Source: SB11 sp965222995
Lineage (GTDB): Bacteria > Bacteroidota > Bacteroidia > UBA8524
DNA length: 64,000 bases
Reading direction: 5' to 3'
Assembly (NCBI GenBank): GCA_965222995.1
Contig: OZ244977.1
Location: 992,001 to 1,056,000 of the forward strand
Shown here one piece after another: positions 54,852-63,604 of the stretch (its first letter is position 1; each line of letters starts with the position of its first letter). The position numbers were made by a program, and so were the translations under genes. Under the pieces are notes generated by a model. The model saw only the letters and a program-made list of their open reading frames with translations. It was not told the DNA's origin and did not search any database.

Positions 54852-56561
54852 CTAAAACTCAAAACCTCTAAGCCCAATATTTAGTCGCATGCCTATCATA
54901 AGCATGTTGCCGGTAGTATTTAGGGCTTCTATATCACTATTGATAGTACGGTAAATATATCTGATGTCAAAAAATAAGTTGTGTGTAGGCATATAGGTAG
55001 CCGTAAACTCTCCCCATAATAGAGTGTTATTGGCACCTTGCCCAATACTGTTTCCGTTTTCACTTACGCGGGTAAAGTAATTCTTGCTAATATCTCCGCC
55101 ATAGTTTAGTCCTGCTGTATCAATACCATAATTAGCATAAATGGCCTTAGCAATTATATTTAGTCGCTTCAACGGTTGGTAACGTATAATACTTATCAGC
55201 TCATTAAAATTAGCACCCAATGGGTGTGCTAAAGGGGTATTTAAGTTAGTATAGGTTTGTGCAGGGTTAAAGTGTTGGTAAGTGTAAGGGCGAACGCTAT
55301 TTGCCTCTAACTGAATATCCAAATTAGGGATGGTGAATGCATTGATATATTTCATTCCTCCTTGCAAACCAAATTTGTTAAGGTAAGACCCTAAATTGCT
55401 TCTTAGTTGTGCTATATGAAACTCATCAAAAATTACTTGCCCGTAAAGGCTTAGACTGTTGGCAGGGTTATACTTTACATCAAAACCCAATAAAGCATTA
55501 TCACTACTTACTCCACCGGTGGATTGCTCAATAGCCCTATAAAAAATTATAGGGTTAAGATAGCTGTAATTAAACCTTCCATTTCCTGTAGCACTATCGC
55601 CACGGCTAAATATGATGCTTTCAAAAATCCCTACGTTAATACGTTTTCCAAGATTTACACTTAGGTGATGAAATGCCATGTACTTACCTCGTCTATCCCT
55701 TTGTGCTCTATCTGGGTTAAACGCATTCAGCTCCATAAACAAATTGGTGTAGTTGATTCGCCAAACATTGGTTTTAATTTTTAGAAATAGGTTTTCTTTT
55801 GAAAAATCACTTAACACCAGTGAACGATGGCCATTACCAATAAAATTTCTATCGTGCCCAAACTGAAAATTAATAAGTTTGGCTACGTCAAATGTGATAT
55901 ACCCTCTAGCTTCAAAAAAGTCAAATGCATTGGTATCGGTTTTAAAAGGCTTGGTAAGTCCCGCACCGGGGAAAACTCCGGCTTCTCGGGTTCTATTGGC
56001 AAGATATAGCGGAGCATTTATTTGGTTTTCAGTAAGGTAGGTGTAGAAACCCACTTTGCGCCCAATTTGTCCGCGCATTTCAGCTCCGCGGGTATTTTGC
56101 CAAATGGTTCGGGTTTCGCCATCCACCTGCTCTGTACCAGCAGTAAAGTTTAATACAGGGTTTACCTGCACACTAAACTCATACGATTTGTAAGCGTATA
56201 GGGCTGCCTTATAGCGATAAAAGTAACGTAAGAGTGTATCGCCTCTAACTTCAGGGTTTTCTTGAATATCAGGGTTATCTGCTAATAAATATTGCAGGTT
56301 AAATATATCTCTCTTAGAATAACGACTGTTACTGTCATTCAATAGCTTTTCTGCCATGGAACCAATTTCGTAGCGCTGCAAAGGTTTAGCAATAGAATGG
56401 ATGCCTCCGTATAAGAAGTATTTACGGTTGAGGTCTCCGTTTTGGATTAAATACCTATCTACCAAATGATTGTACTCTCTGTTATTGCTTCGCACAAAAG
56501 AAGATTGTGCAAACCCACTCAAACTAACTATTATGGCTAAAACTACTACTATATAGCGCAT
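54852..56561 (-). CDS. Wzi-like outer membrane beta-barrel protein
   Basis: 569 residues with a signal peptide (1-19, ending GFAQ). Many alternating beta-strands ending in aromatic residues (for example LFFDIRYIYRTINSD and MLMIGMRLNIGLRGFEF at the C-terminus, which ends in F) fit an outer membrane barrel. The overall pattern resembles the capsule-assembly Wzi family and the related gliding protein RemB of Flavobacterium; I cannot tell which function applies. It is upstream of the exported protein by 45 bases. Confidence 0.75.
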   Translation of the reverse strand: MRYIVVVLAIIVSLSGFAQSSFVRSNNREYNHLVDRYLIQNGDLNRKYFLYGGIHSIAKPLQRYEIGSMAEKLLNDSNSRYSKRDIFNLQYLLADNPDIQENPEVRGDTLLRYFYRYKAALYAYKSYEFSVQVNPVLNFTAGTEQVDGETRTIWQNTRGAEMRGQIGRKVGFYTYLTENQINAPLYLANRTREAGVFPGAGLTKPFKTDTNAFDFFEARGYITFDVAKLINFQFGHDRNFIGNGHRSLVLSDFSKENLFLKIKTNVWRINYTNLFMELNAFNPDRAQRDRRGKYMAFHHLSVNLGKRINVGIFESIIFSRGDSATGNGRFNYSYLNPIIFYRAIEQSTGGVSSDNALLGFDVKYNPANSLSLYGQVIFDEFHIAQLRSNLGSYLNKFGLQGGMKYINAFTIPNLDIQLEANSVRPYTYQHFNPAQTYTNLNTPLAHPLGANFNELISIIRYQPLKRLNIIAKAIYANYGIDTAGLNYGGDISKNYFTRVSENGNSIGQGANNTLLWGEFTATYMPTHNLFFDIRYIYRTINSDIEALNTTGNMLMIGMRLNIGLRGFEF

Positions 56562-56621
56562 TGCTGCGAAGATAGGGGATTTTTTGTGTTGTGATGTTGG
56601 ATATTACCTACTACAATTTAG

Positions 56622-56915
56622 TTAGTCATATGGGAAAGCCTTAGTGAGATAGTGTTTGGGATTACCTAATATGTCTTCGGCTCTTGAAATTATGTCTCTT
56701 GGGTCACCAAAAAAATTATCATTATAAATGTTTTTTAAAGTAGAAAAATCTCCTTTTGAAATAACAAGTACACTCCTTGCAAGTTGATGTGCTGATACAT
56801 TTAGCAAAGTATCCCAGAGAGATTCAATTAGCTCAATTACTTTGGACTGAATATTCTTTTCAGGGAAAAGTCTCATAATTTCAGTGTAAATATCCTCAGG
56901 AATATCATTTTTCAT
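56622..56915 (-). CDS. small soluble protein of unknown function
   Basis: 97 residues from ATG 56915 (a GTG three bases earlier, 56918, is also possible and directly abuts the upstream stop). Helix-rich: IYTEIMRLFPEKN, KVIELIESLWDTLLNVSAHQLARSVLVISKGDFSTLKNIY. No signal peptide or family recognised. Third gene of a tight three-gene operon with two small membrane proteins. Confidence 0.65.
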   Translation of the reverse strand: MKNDIPEDIYTEIMRLFPEKNIQSKVIELIESLWDTLLNVSAHQLARSVLVISKGDFSTLKNIYNDNFFGDPRDIISRAEDILGNPKHYLTKAFPYD

Positions 56916-56919
56916 CACT

Positions 56920-57180
56920 TTATTCTTCTTTGTTATCTCTTGTCTCTTTTATGTCGGGGCTTGCAATCAATTTGGCAAAGTAGTTAGAGCAACCATGTTT
57001 TTTCCGTACCCATTCAGCAAATACAATACCTGTTATTCCACCACCAATCAAAATAATAATTGAAACACTTTTATTACTACTATAAATTAATGCTGATGCG
57101 ACGATACTAACAACCATAGGTGAAGCAAATGCCATTAGCCAGAAACACATTTCAACAAAAAACTCAAAAACTTTAAGCAT
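56920..57180 (-). CDS. small two-span membrane protein (tandem paralogue A)
   Basis: 86 residues with two hydrophobic segments (about 10-32 and 38-56) and a basic tail. It shares with the next gene the pattern E-x-x-FW-x-x-AF-x-x-P, GI(V/I)(F/Y)AE, (R)(K/R)K(H/Y)GC(S/A)NYF(A/T)KL and SPDI, so the two arose by tandem duplication. Three bases after the upstream stop. Function unknown. Confidence 0.7.
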   Translation of the reverse strand: MLKVFEFFVEMCFWLMAFASPMVVSIVASALIYSSNKSVSIIILIGGGITGIVFAEWVRKKHGCSNYFAKLIASPDIKETRDNKEE

Positions 57181-57183
57181 AGA

Positions 57184-57480
57184 TTATTTAATGTCAACTT
57201 TATTCCTGTCTTCGTTTTCGGTGTCGTCTTTTTTCATTCTTATATCAGGACTTTTATTCAGCTTAGTAAAGTAATTAGCACACCCATATTTGCGGCGAAT
57301 ATGCTCGGCATAAATAATTCCTGCAACAGCTCCTAAAAAAAGTAATGAAATGGCAGAGCTTAAAAAACGTTCACCTGAAAGAAAAACTACGCCTGCACCT
57401 ACTCCAAACAATAAGAAAGGAGTAACAAAAGCTCTTATCCAAAAAACTACTTCAATCCAAAATTCTTTCTTTTTAGACAT
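57184..57480 (-). CDS. small two-span membrane protein (tandem paralogue B)
   Basis: 98 residues, same layout as its neighbour: N-terminal helix with FWIEVVFWIRAFVTPF, a second membrane segment (about 40-58), then YAEHIRRKYGCANYFTKLNKSPDI and a charged tail of about 20 residues. First gene of the three-gene operon. The conserved cysteine and aromatic NYF after the second helix are candidates for function. No family recognised. Confidence 0.7.
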   Translation of the reverse strand: MSKKKEFWIEVVFWIRAFVTPFLLFGVGAGVVFLSGERFLSSAISLLFLGAVAGIIYAEHIRRKYGCANYFTKLNKSPDIRMKKDDTENEDRNKVDIK

Positions 57481-57596
57481 AACCTTTTTAGTAATTCAAA
57501 ATTATGGCAAATTATTTGTTTAATCTTTTAAAGCTGTATTCATCTAAAAACAGCAACATTTTACCTTAGCTGTCGTTTAAGTATTAACAAAAAAAC

Positions 57597-57604
57597 TATT
57601 TTTG
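57597..57604 (+). promoter_or_regulatory. -7 promoter box of the BatA gene
   Basis: TATTTTTG matches TAnnTTTG and ends seven bases before the ATG at 57612. Confidence 0.5.
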
Positions 57605-57611
57605 GGCGTTC

Positions 57612-59636
57612 ATGAGTTGGTTATACCCTTTATTCTTTGCTGCACTGGCATCCATAGCCATCCCTATCATTATTCATTTATTCAATTTCAGGCGGTTTAA
57701 GCGTATTTATTTCACCAATGTTGCACTGCTGCAAGAAGTACAGCAAGAAACCCGTTCACAACGTAACTTAAAGCATATTTTGGTACTTATGGCACGCATA
57801 TTTGCCATTGTTTTTTTGGTATTGGCTTTTGTGCAGCCTTTTATTCCTGCTGCTTCAGGGGGTGGGCAACAAGGTGTTTCAGCGGTGAGTGTTTATATAG
57901 ATAATACCTTTAGCATGAGCAGTGTGGGCAAAGAAGGGGAGTTGCTGCAAGCCTCTAAAAACAAAGCCCGCGAAATTGCCGATGCCTATGCATCTACCGA
58001 TTTGTTCCAATTACTCACTGCAGACTTTGAGGGTAAACATCAACGCTTAGTAAGCCGTGAAGACTTTTTGCGCATGGTAGATGAGGTGGAAGTATCACCG
58101 GCATCCCGTAATTTGTCTGAAATTATTGCTCGTCAGAAAGAGGCATTGAATAAAGAACCCTACTCTAAAAAAATAGCCTATATACTTAGCGATTATCAAC
58201 AAAATATGGTAGATGCGGATGCAATTAACTCGGACAGCACCATATTAACAGAGTTAGTAAAACTACAGGCCAACCCCAAAGCCAATTTAAGTGTAGATTC
58301 AGTTTGGTTAATTACTCCTTACGTTCAGGTAAACCAGCCTGCACAGCTAATGGTGCGAGTGAAGAACTTTGGTGAGGAACAAGAGAATATTCCGCTTACC
58401 TTAAAAATTAACGAAGTGCAAAAAGGCTTGGCTAACTTTAGTATTGCTAAGAATGAGACAAAAACTATTGAAATGACTTTTACCGCTACTACCCAAGGGT
58501 GGCAAAATGCTATATTGGTAGTGATGGATGCTCCCATTTCTTTTGATGATAAGTTGTATTTCTCTTTCGAGGTGAAGCAAGAAATAAATATTCTTTCTAT
58601 TTACCCCGAAGAAGAATCAAATGCCTTGGGGGCGGTCTACGGTAAGATTGATGAATATTATAAACTCACCCAAGTAAGTGATAAACAGTTAGATTATTCA
58701 GCATTTCCTAATTACAGTTTAATTGTATTGGATGGGGTAAAAACTATTTCCAGTGGGCTAAATGCCGAGCTAAATAAATTTGTTTCAGCAGGAGGAACAC
58801 TCATTGCCTTTCCACCGACTGAAGAAAAACTCGATGCTTCTATAAATGAGCTTTTAAGTGCAATTGGAGCTGGACAGTGGCAAAACTTCAATTCACAAAA
58901 CCAAAGGGTAAATTACCTTAATGTAGAGCACCCTGTTTTTAGAAATACCTTTGAGAAATTACAAAACAATATAGATAAGCCTGTCATTCAAAAATACTTT
59001 AATACCCCTGTGGGTAATGGTGAACTCATTATGCGGTTGCAAAACGGGCAAGTGTTTCTAAGCCATTATACCCAAGAAAATGGGAATATATATGTGTTCA
59101 ACTCACCTCTAAATAGCGAGTGGAATAATTTTTCTGCCCATGCGCTGTTTGTGCCTGTAATGCTAAACATTGCTTTGAATAGTGTTACCAACCCTGATTT
59201 ATTCTACACCATTGGGGATGGTAAACTGGTAAAGCTAAACTTAGCAGGGCAGGGTAAAGACCAAGTATATAAGCTGAAACTAGAGAAAACAGAGCTTATC
59301 CCTCAAATGGTGATTAAAGAGAATAAACTCAATCTTTCTGCCGGGCCGGAACTAAAAAAACCGGGTAACTATGCTTTAAGCGGGGGGGATAAAGATTTAG
59401 GCGTTAGAATAGCGTTTAATTACAATAGAAAAGAAAGCGAAAACACATTTTACAGTGAAGATGAATTGAGCGAGTTGATAACTTTACCCAATATAAAAGT
59501 ACTGCAAAACAGCCCTAAAGGCGTGAAGCAAGCTATAATAGAAGCCGATAAAGGAGTACAGTTGTGGCGATATTGTATAGCATTTAGCTTGTTTTTCCTT
59601 TTATGTGAAGTATTATTGCTAAGATTTTTAAAATAG
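57612..59636 (+). CDS. BatA-domain membrane protein with von Willebrand A-like domain
   Basis: 674 residues. The N-terminal BatA domain (SWLYPLFFAALASIAIPIIIHLFNFRRFK) has two membrane segments (about 5-25 and 58-78). A vWA-like domain follows (about 92-290); its metal site DNTFSMSS differs from the DxSxS rule in having threonine at the second position. After two beta domains a C-terminal membrane helix (about 650-670) ends the protein. Bat proteins were linked to aerotolerance in Bacteroides, but the role here is unknown. It starts an operon with the dihydroorotase homologue. Confidence 0.85.
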   Translation: MSWLYPLFFAALASIAIPIIIHLFNFRRFKRIYFTNVALLQEVQQETRSQRNLKHILVLMARIFAIVFLVLAFVQPFIPAASGGGQQGVSAVSVYIDNTFSMSSVGKEGELLQASKNKAREIADAYASTDLFQLLTADFEGKHQRLVSREDFLRMVDEVEVSPASRNLSEIIARQKEALNKEPYSKKIAYILSDYQQNMVDADAINSDSTILTELVKLQANPKANLSVDSVWLITPYVQVNQPAQLMVRVKNFGEEQENIPLTLKINEVQKGLANFSIAKNETKTIEMTFTATTQGWQNAILVVMDAPISFDDKLYFSFEVKQEINILSIYPEEESNALGAVYGKIDEYYKLTQVSDKQLDYSAFPNYSLIVLDGVKTISSGLNAELNKFVSAGGTLIAFPPTEEKLDASINELLSAIGAGQWQNFNSQNQRVNYLNVEHPVFRNTFEKLQNNIDKPVIQKYFNTPVGNGELIMRLQNGQVFLSHYTQENGNIYVFNSPLNSEWNNFSAHALFVPVMLNIALNSVTNPDLFYTIGDGKLVKLNLAGQGKDQVYKLKLEKTELIPQMVIKENKLNLSAGPELKKPGNYALSGGDKDLGVRIAFNYNRKESENTFYSEDELSELITLPNIKVLQNSPKGVKQAIIEADKGVQLWRYCIAFSLFFLLCEVLLLRFLK

Positions 59637-59642
59637 CAGTTC

Positions 59643-60908
59643 ATGCTCCTGCTCATAAAAAAAACCACAATAGCCGACCCAAACAGCCCACATAATGGGC
59701 AAACCACAGATATTTTAATTGAAAACGGAAGCATTAAAGCCATTGGAAATAACCAAAATGCTGATAATGCTGAAGTAATAAACGCTACCGATACCTATAC
59801 CTCGGTTGGGTTTATGGATATGCGTGCCCATTTTGCCGACCCGGGTTTTGAGCACCGTGAAGATATATTTAGCGGTTGCAAAGCTGCTGCTGCAGGTGGT
59901 TTCACCGGTGTAGCTGTTTTGCCTTCTACTAATCCTCCTGTTCATTCAAAGTCAGAGGTAGAATATGTTGCCAATAAAGCTAAAGGACAACTTACTTCAG
60001 TATATCCCATAGGAAGCATCACCCACAATAGAGAGGGAAAAGAAATTGCCGAAATGTATGATATGCATACAGCAGGCGCAGTTGCTTTTACAGATGGCAA
60101 TCGAGCGATAAGCGATAGTGGACTAATGCACCGTGCTATGTTGTATGCTAAGGGATTTAACGGTTTGCTGTGTGTTCATGCTCAAGATGCAGGACTATCA
60201 TTAGGCGGGCAAATGAATGAGGGAGAAATGGCAGTACATTTAGGTATGAAGGGCATCCCCAACCTTGCTGAGCAAATAATGGTGAAGCGCGATATTGAAC
60301 TAGCAAAGTATAACAATGCTAAAATTCATTTTTCGCATGTTTCTACCGTTGAGGCTGTGGAGTTAATTCGCCAAGCTAAAAAAGACGGACTAAAAGTTAC
60401 TGCTGATGTTTCTATCGCCCATTTAGTGTGGGACGATACCGCATTAGAAGAATACGATACCAATTATAAACTTACTCCGCCACTACGCACCAAAACCGAC
60501 CAACAAGCCCTTATAGAAGGCTTGAAAGACGGTACTATTGATGCCATTTGTAGCGATCACAATCCGCAAGAAGCAGAAAGCAAGGTAGTAGAGTTTGAGT
60601 ATGCAGAAAGTGGAATTACTGGCTTGCAAACGTTTTTACCATTGGCTTTACAATTAAAAAATACTTTGGGCTGGGATAAGCTAATAAATGCCATTACTCA
60701 CCAACCTCGCAAGATATTAGGTATAGAGGCGTCAAGTATAGAAGAGGGAATTATTGCCAACCTTAGCATATTTAACCCTGAAAAAACCTGGGAGTTTAAT
60801 AAACAAACAAACTACTCAAAATCAGTGAATTCACCTCTTTTCGATGAAACTTTGACAGGAAAAGTGATAGCAACTATAAACAATAACAAAATAGAACGGT
60901 TTGAATAG
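59643..60908 (+). CDS. dihydroorotase homologue, probably non-catalytic
   Basis: 421 residues of the amidohydrolase superfamily, six bases after BatA. The metal-binding DxHxH motif reads DMRAHFADPG, with arginine for the first histidine. The other elements remain: aspartate in FTDGNRAISDSG, CVHAQD, IHFSHVST and the catalytic aspartate in CSDHNP. Losing one zinc ligand points to an inactive or altered enzyme, like the pseudo-dihydroorotases that pair with aspartate transcarbamoylase. A real PyrC is likely elsewhere. It continues into the unknown gene downstream. Confidence 0.85.
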   Translation: MLLLIKKTTIADPNSPHNGQTTDILIENGSIKAIGNNQNADNAEVINATDTYTSVGFMDMRAHFADPGFEHREDIFSGCKAAAAGGFTGVAVLPSTNPPVHSKSEVEYVANKAKGQLTSVYPIGSITHNREGKEIAEMYDMHTAGAVAFTDGNRAISDSGLMHRAMLYAKGFNGLLCVHAQDAGLSLGGQMNEGEMAVHLGMKGIPNLAEQIMVKRDIELAKYNNAKIHFSHVSTVEAVELIRQAKKDGLKVTADVSIAHLVWDDTALEEYDTNYKLTPPLRTKTDQQALIEGLKDGTIDAICSDHNPQEAESKVVEFEYAESGITGLQTFLPLALQLKNTLGWDKLINAITHQPRKILGIEASSIEEGIIANLSIFNPEKTWEFNKQTNYSKSVNSPLFDETLTGKVIATINNNKIERFE

Positions 60909-60915
60909 TGAAGAC

Positions 60916-61644
60916 ATGAGTCCGAAAATTTATGAACCTGTACGGCATGCTTTGCAGGGAATGGTGAACGGATTTTTAGAAGGCAGTAAGACAGAGGGTG
61001 AGCTAATAAACAAAGCCATTCACCAACCCTTTTTAAGCGAAATAGTTACCGCATTTAGCCAGATAAATGATTTTGAGGCTAAACTGCGAGATATGGATAT
61101 TGTGTTTGAGCGTTACGAAACGTTTAAACCTGTACAAGAGTTTTGCTTCGACTTATTGATGGTGAATTTCTTTGCCGCCGATTCTATCCATTTGGGTGAG
61201 GAATACTTGCAATCACAAGAGTGGAGCGATATTGAAGACCGTGTACTGGATAGGGGAACGGAGTTCCTAAACCTACTACTCTATATAAACGAGGCTAAAG
61301 AAAGCGGAGCAAAAATTACCCTTGATGATTTTTTAAAAGAGTTTTTACTCACCGAAGACGACCTTTACCAAGACGAGTATTTTATTTACGAGCCCATCAT
61401 AAAAAACCAACAATTGGTGGAGGGTGAAATAAAAGACATTGTAGATACCGCCAAAAATATAGACGATGAAGACCTTCAAGAAATCTATGTGCCGCTAATG
61501 GTATTTTTTAACAAGCAAAGCAATTTTGAAAGCCGTTTTAACGAACTACTAACTCTTTCTACCAACAAAAAAACCGAAGCCTCCCTACTAATGGCAATAC
61601 AAGATTTTTTTAATGGCGTGGTAGAGGCGGAGAGTGGGGAGTAA
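60916..61644 (+). CDS. acidic helical protein of unknown function
   Basis: 242 residues from ATG 60916; a TTG at 60901 in frame overlaps the preceding stop. Strongly acidic and helical (many E, D, L; for example DMDIVFERYETFKPVQEF and IDDEDLQEIYVPLMVFF), with no signal peptide or membrane segment. No family recognised. Third gene of the BatA-dihydroorotase unit. Confidence 0.7.
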   Translation: MSPKIYEPVRHALQGMVNGFLEGSKTEGELINKAIHQPFLSEIVTAFSQINDFEAKLRDMDIVFERYETFKPVQEFCFDLLMVNFFAADSIHLGEEYLQSQEWSDIEDRVLDRGTEFLNLLLYINEAKESGAKITLDDFLKEFLLTEDDLYQDEYFIYEPIIKNQQLVEGEIKDIVDTAKNIDDEDLQEIYVPLMVFFNKQSNFESRFNELLTLSTNKKTEASLLMAIQDFFNGVVEAESGE

Positions 61645-61683
61645 ATTCTAACTCTTTATTTCTTCTAAAAATCTTAATCTTAC

Positions 61684-61691
61684 TATCTTCG
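61684..61691 (+). promoter_or_regulatory. -7 promoter box of trpS
   Basis: TATCTTCG fits TAnnTTCG and ends four bases before the ATG, predicting no leader at all. Confidence 0.5.
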
Positions 61692-61695
61692 CCGC

Positions 61696-62697
61696 ATGAG
61701 AGAAACTGTAGTAAGTGGTATTCGTAGCACGGGTAATTTGCATTTGGGCAATTACTTTGGGGCACTCACCAATTTCTTAAAAATGCAGCACGAGCATAAC
61801 AGCTACTTTTTTGTGGCAGATTGGCACTCGCTTACTACACATACCAAAGCCGAAGATTTACGCAACAGCGTACATACCGTTGTAGTAGAGTACTTAGCCT
61901 GCGGTCTAGACCCTGAAGTAGCTACACTATATATACAAAGTGATATTCCCGAAATAGCTGAGTTGTACCTCTACCTCAACATGGTATCGTACAAAGGGGA
62001 GTTGGAAAGGGTTACTACGTTTAAGGATAAAGCAAAATGTCAACCCGATAATATTAATGCAGGTTTGCTTACCTATCCCGTACTAATGAGTGCAGATATA
62101 CTGATACACAAAGCCTCAAAAGTACCGGTAGGGAAAGACCAAGAGCAGCATTTAGAGATGGCACGTACTTTTGGTAACCGTTTTAACCACTTGTATGGAG
62201 AAGATTTTTTCCCAGAGCCTCAAGCTTTTAATTTCGGTAACAAGTTGGTAAAAGTTCCCGGTTTAGACGGTAAAGGAAAAATGAGCAAGAGCAACGGTGA
62301 AAACACCGCTATTTTCTTGCGTGATACTCGTGAGCAGATTATCAAAAAAATGAAACGCTCGGTTACTGATAGTGGCCCAACAGAAGAAAACCAAACCAAA
62401 CCTGAACCTATCCAAAATTTGTTCGATTTAATGGCATTGGTATCTGGCGAAGAAACCTATAAACACTTCGATAATTTATATAATACTTGTGCCATACGTT
62501 ACGGCGATTTCAAAATGCAAATTGCCGAAGATATGGATGCCTACATAGCACCATTGCGCGATAAAATAAACGAGATAGATAATGACGATGCCTTTATCGG
62601 CAACGCTTTAAAAATGGGTACAGAAAGAGCCAGAGCCAGTGCTGCTGAAACTATTGCAGGTGCTCGCAGACTAATCGGCTTTAAGAAGTTTTATTAA
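61696..62697 (+). CDS. trpS: tryptophan-tRNA ligase
   Basis: 333-residue class I aminoacyl-tRNA synthetase. The HIGH-type motif HLGNY follows SGIRSTGN at the N-terminus and KMSKS lies in GKGKMSKSNG near residue 200. Full length. Its tRNA-Trp gene is elsewhere in the window (33645). Confidence 0.97.
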   Translation: MRETVVSGIRSTGNLHLGNYFGALTNFLKMQHEHNSYFFVADWHSLTTHTKAEDLRNSVHTVVVEYLACGLDPEVATLYIQSDIPEIAELYLYLNMVSYKGELERVTTFKDKAKCQPDNINAGLLTYPVLMSADILIHKASKVPVGKDQEQHLEMARTFGNRFNHLYGEDFFPEPQAFNFGNKLVKVPGLDGKGKMSKSNGENTAIFLRDTREQIIKKMKRSVTDSGPTEENQTKPEPIQNLFDLMALVSGEETYKHFDNLYNTCAIRYGDFKMQIAEDMDAYIAPLRDKINEIDNDDAFIGNALKMGTERARASAAETIAGARRLIGFKKFY

Positions 62698-62713
62698 TGT
62701 ACTTTTGTAGGTA

Positions 62714-63598
62714 ATGGCCACCTACCTAAATAGCAACCAACGTGTTTTTGTAATAAAGTCGCTGGTGTTTTTTAGTTTGGTGCGTTGGTATAACCTGTTG
62801 CTCATTACTGCCGCCCAATATCTTACCGCTATAAAAATTCTAAATGCTGATTTAACAGTATGGCAAGTTTTATCTATGCCGCAACTGCACTGGATAGTAC
62901 TTAGCACAGCACTTATTACAGCAGGAGGCTACCTTATCAATGCCTTTTACGATTATGAGAAAGACCTTGCCAACCATGGCGAGGAGGTAATCATCAACAA
63001 AATAATCAGTAAACGTTTTGCTATTAATGCCTATTTGGTGTGTAATGCCTTTGCTTTACTAATAGCACTTTTTTTAAACTTTAAACTGTTTTTGTTTTAT
63101 GGCTTACTGATTTTCCTGTTATGGTTCTACTCGCATAAGCTAAAGAAACTGCCACTTTTAGGAAATTTCACCGCTTCATTTTTGGCAGTAAGCGCTTTCC
63201 TTTCCATTTGTATATTTTATTGGCAAATTAATTTGCTCATAGTGTTATACGCCACCTATATTGGTTTAATAGCACTTACTCGCGAGATAGTGAAAGATAT
63301 GGAGGCTATAAAAGGCGATATGCTGTTTGGCTACAAAACCTTTCCCGTTACATTTGGCATCAGGAAAACTAAAATACTCTTAGCTCCTATAATGTTAGCT
63401 TGTGTACCTATTGGGTACTATCTATTCAACTACCTGTTTCCGACCTATTCTGCTATTTATTTTTCCGTATCATTTTCAGGGATAGTAATAGCCATGTTAT
63501 ACCTTATGTTCACCAGAACAGAGAGAGGGTATAAACAAATTGATGATTACTATAAGCTAATTATTGTACTTGGAATACTGAATATTGCGTTAGTATAA
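62714..63598 (+). CDS. UbiA family prenyltransferase (geranylgeranylglycerol-phosphate geranylgeranyltransferase-like)
   Basis: 294 residues with eight or nine hydrophobic segments. The two aspartate-rich motifs of the UbiA superfamily are present: NAFYDYEKD (about residues 76-84) and DMEAIKGD (about 195-202), which bind prenyl diphosphate through magnesium. It begins 16 bases after trpS. The substrate is unclear; homologues in Bacteroidota are often annotated as making geranylgeranylglycerol-phosphate ethers, menaquinone synthesis being another possibility. Confidence 0.85.
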   Translation: MATYLNSNQRVFVIKSLVFFSLVRWYNLLLITAAQYLTAIKILNADLTVWQVLSMPQLHWIVLSTALITAGGYLINAFYDYEKDLANHGEEVIINKIISKRFAINAYLVCNAFALLIALFLNFKLFLFYGLLIFLLWFYSHKLKKLPLLGNFTASFLAVSAFLSICIFYWQINLLIVLYATYIGLIALTREIVKDMEAIKGDMLFGYKTFPVTFGIRKTKILLAPIMLACVPIGYYLFNYLFPTYSAIYFSVSFSGIVIAMLYLMFTRTERGYKQIDDYYKLIIVLGILNIALV

Positions 63599-63604
63599 CA
63601 GCAT

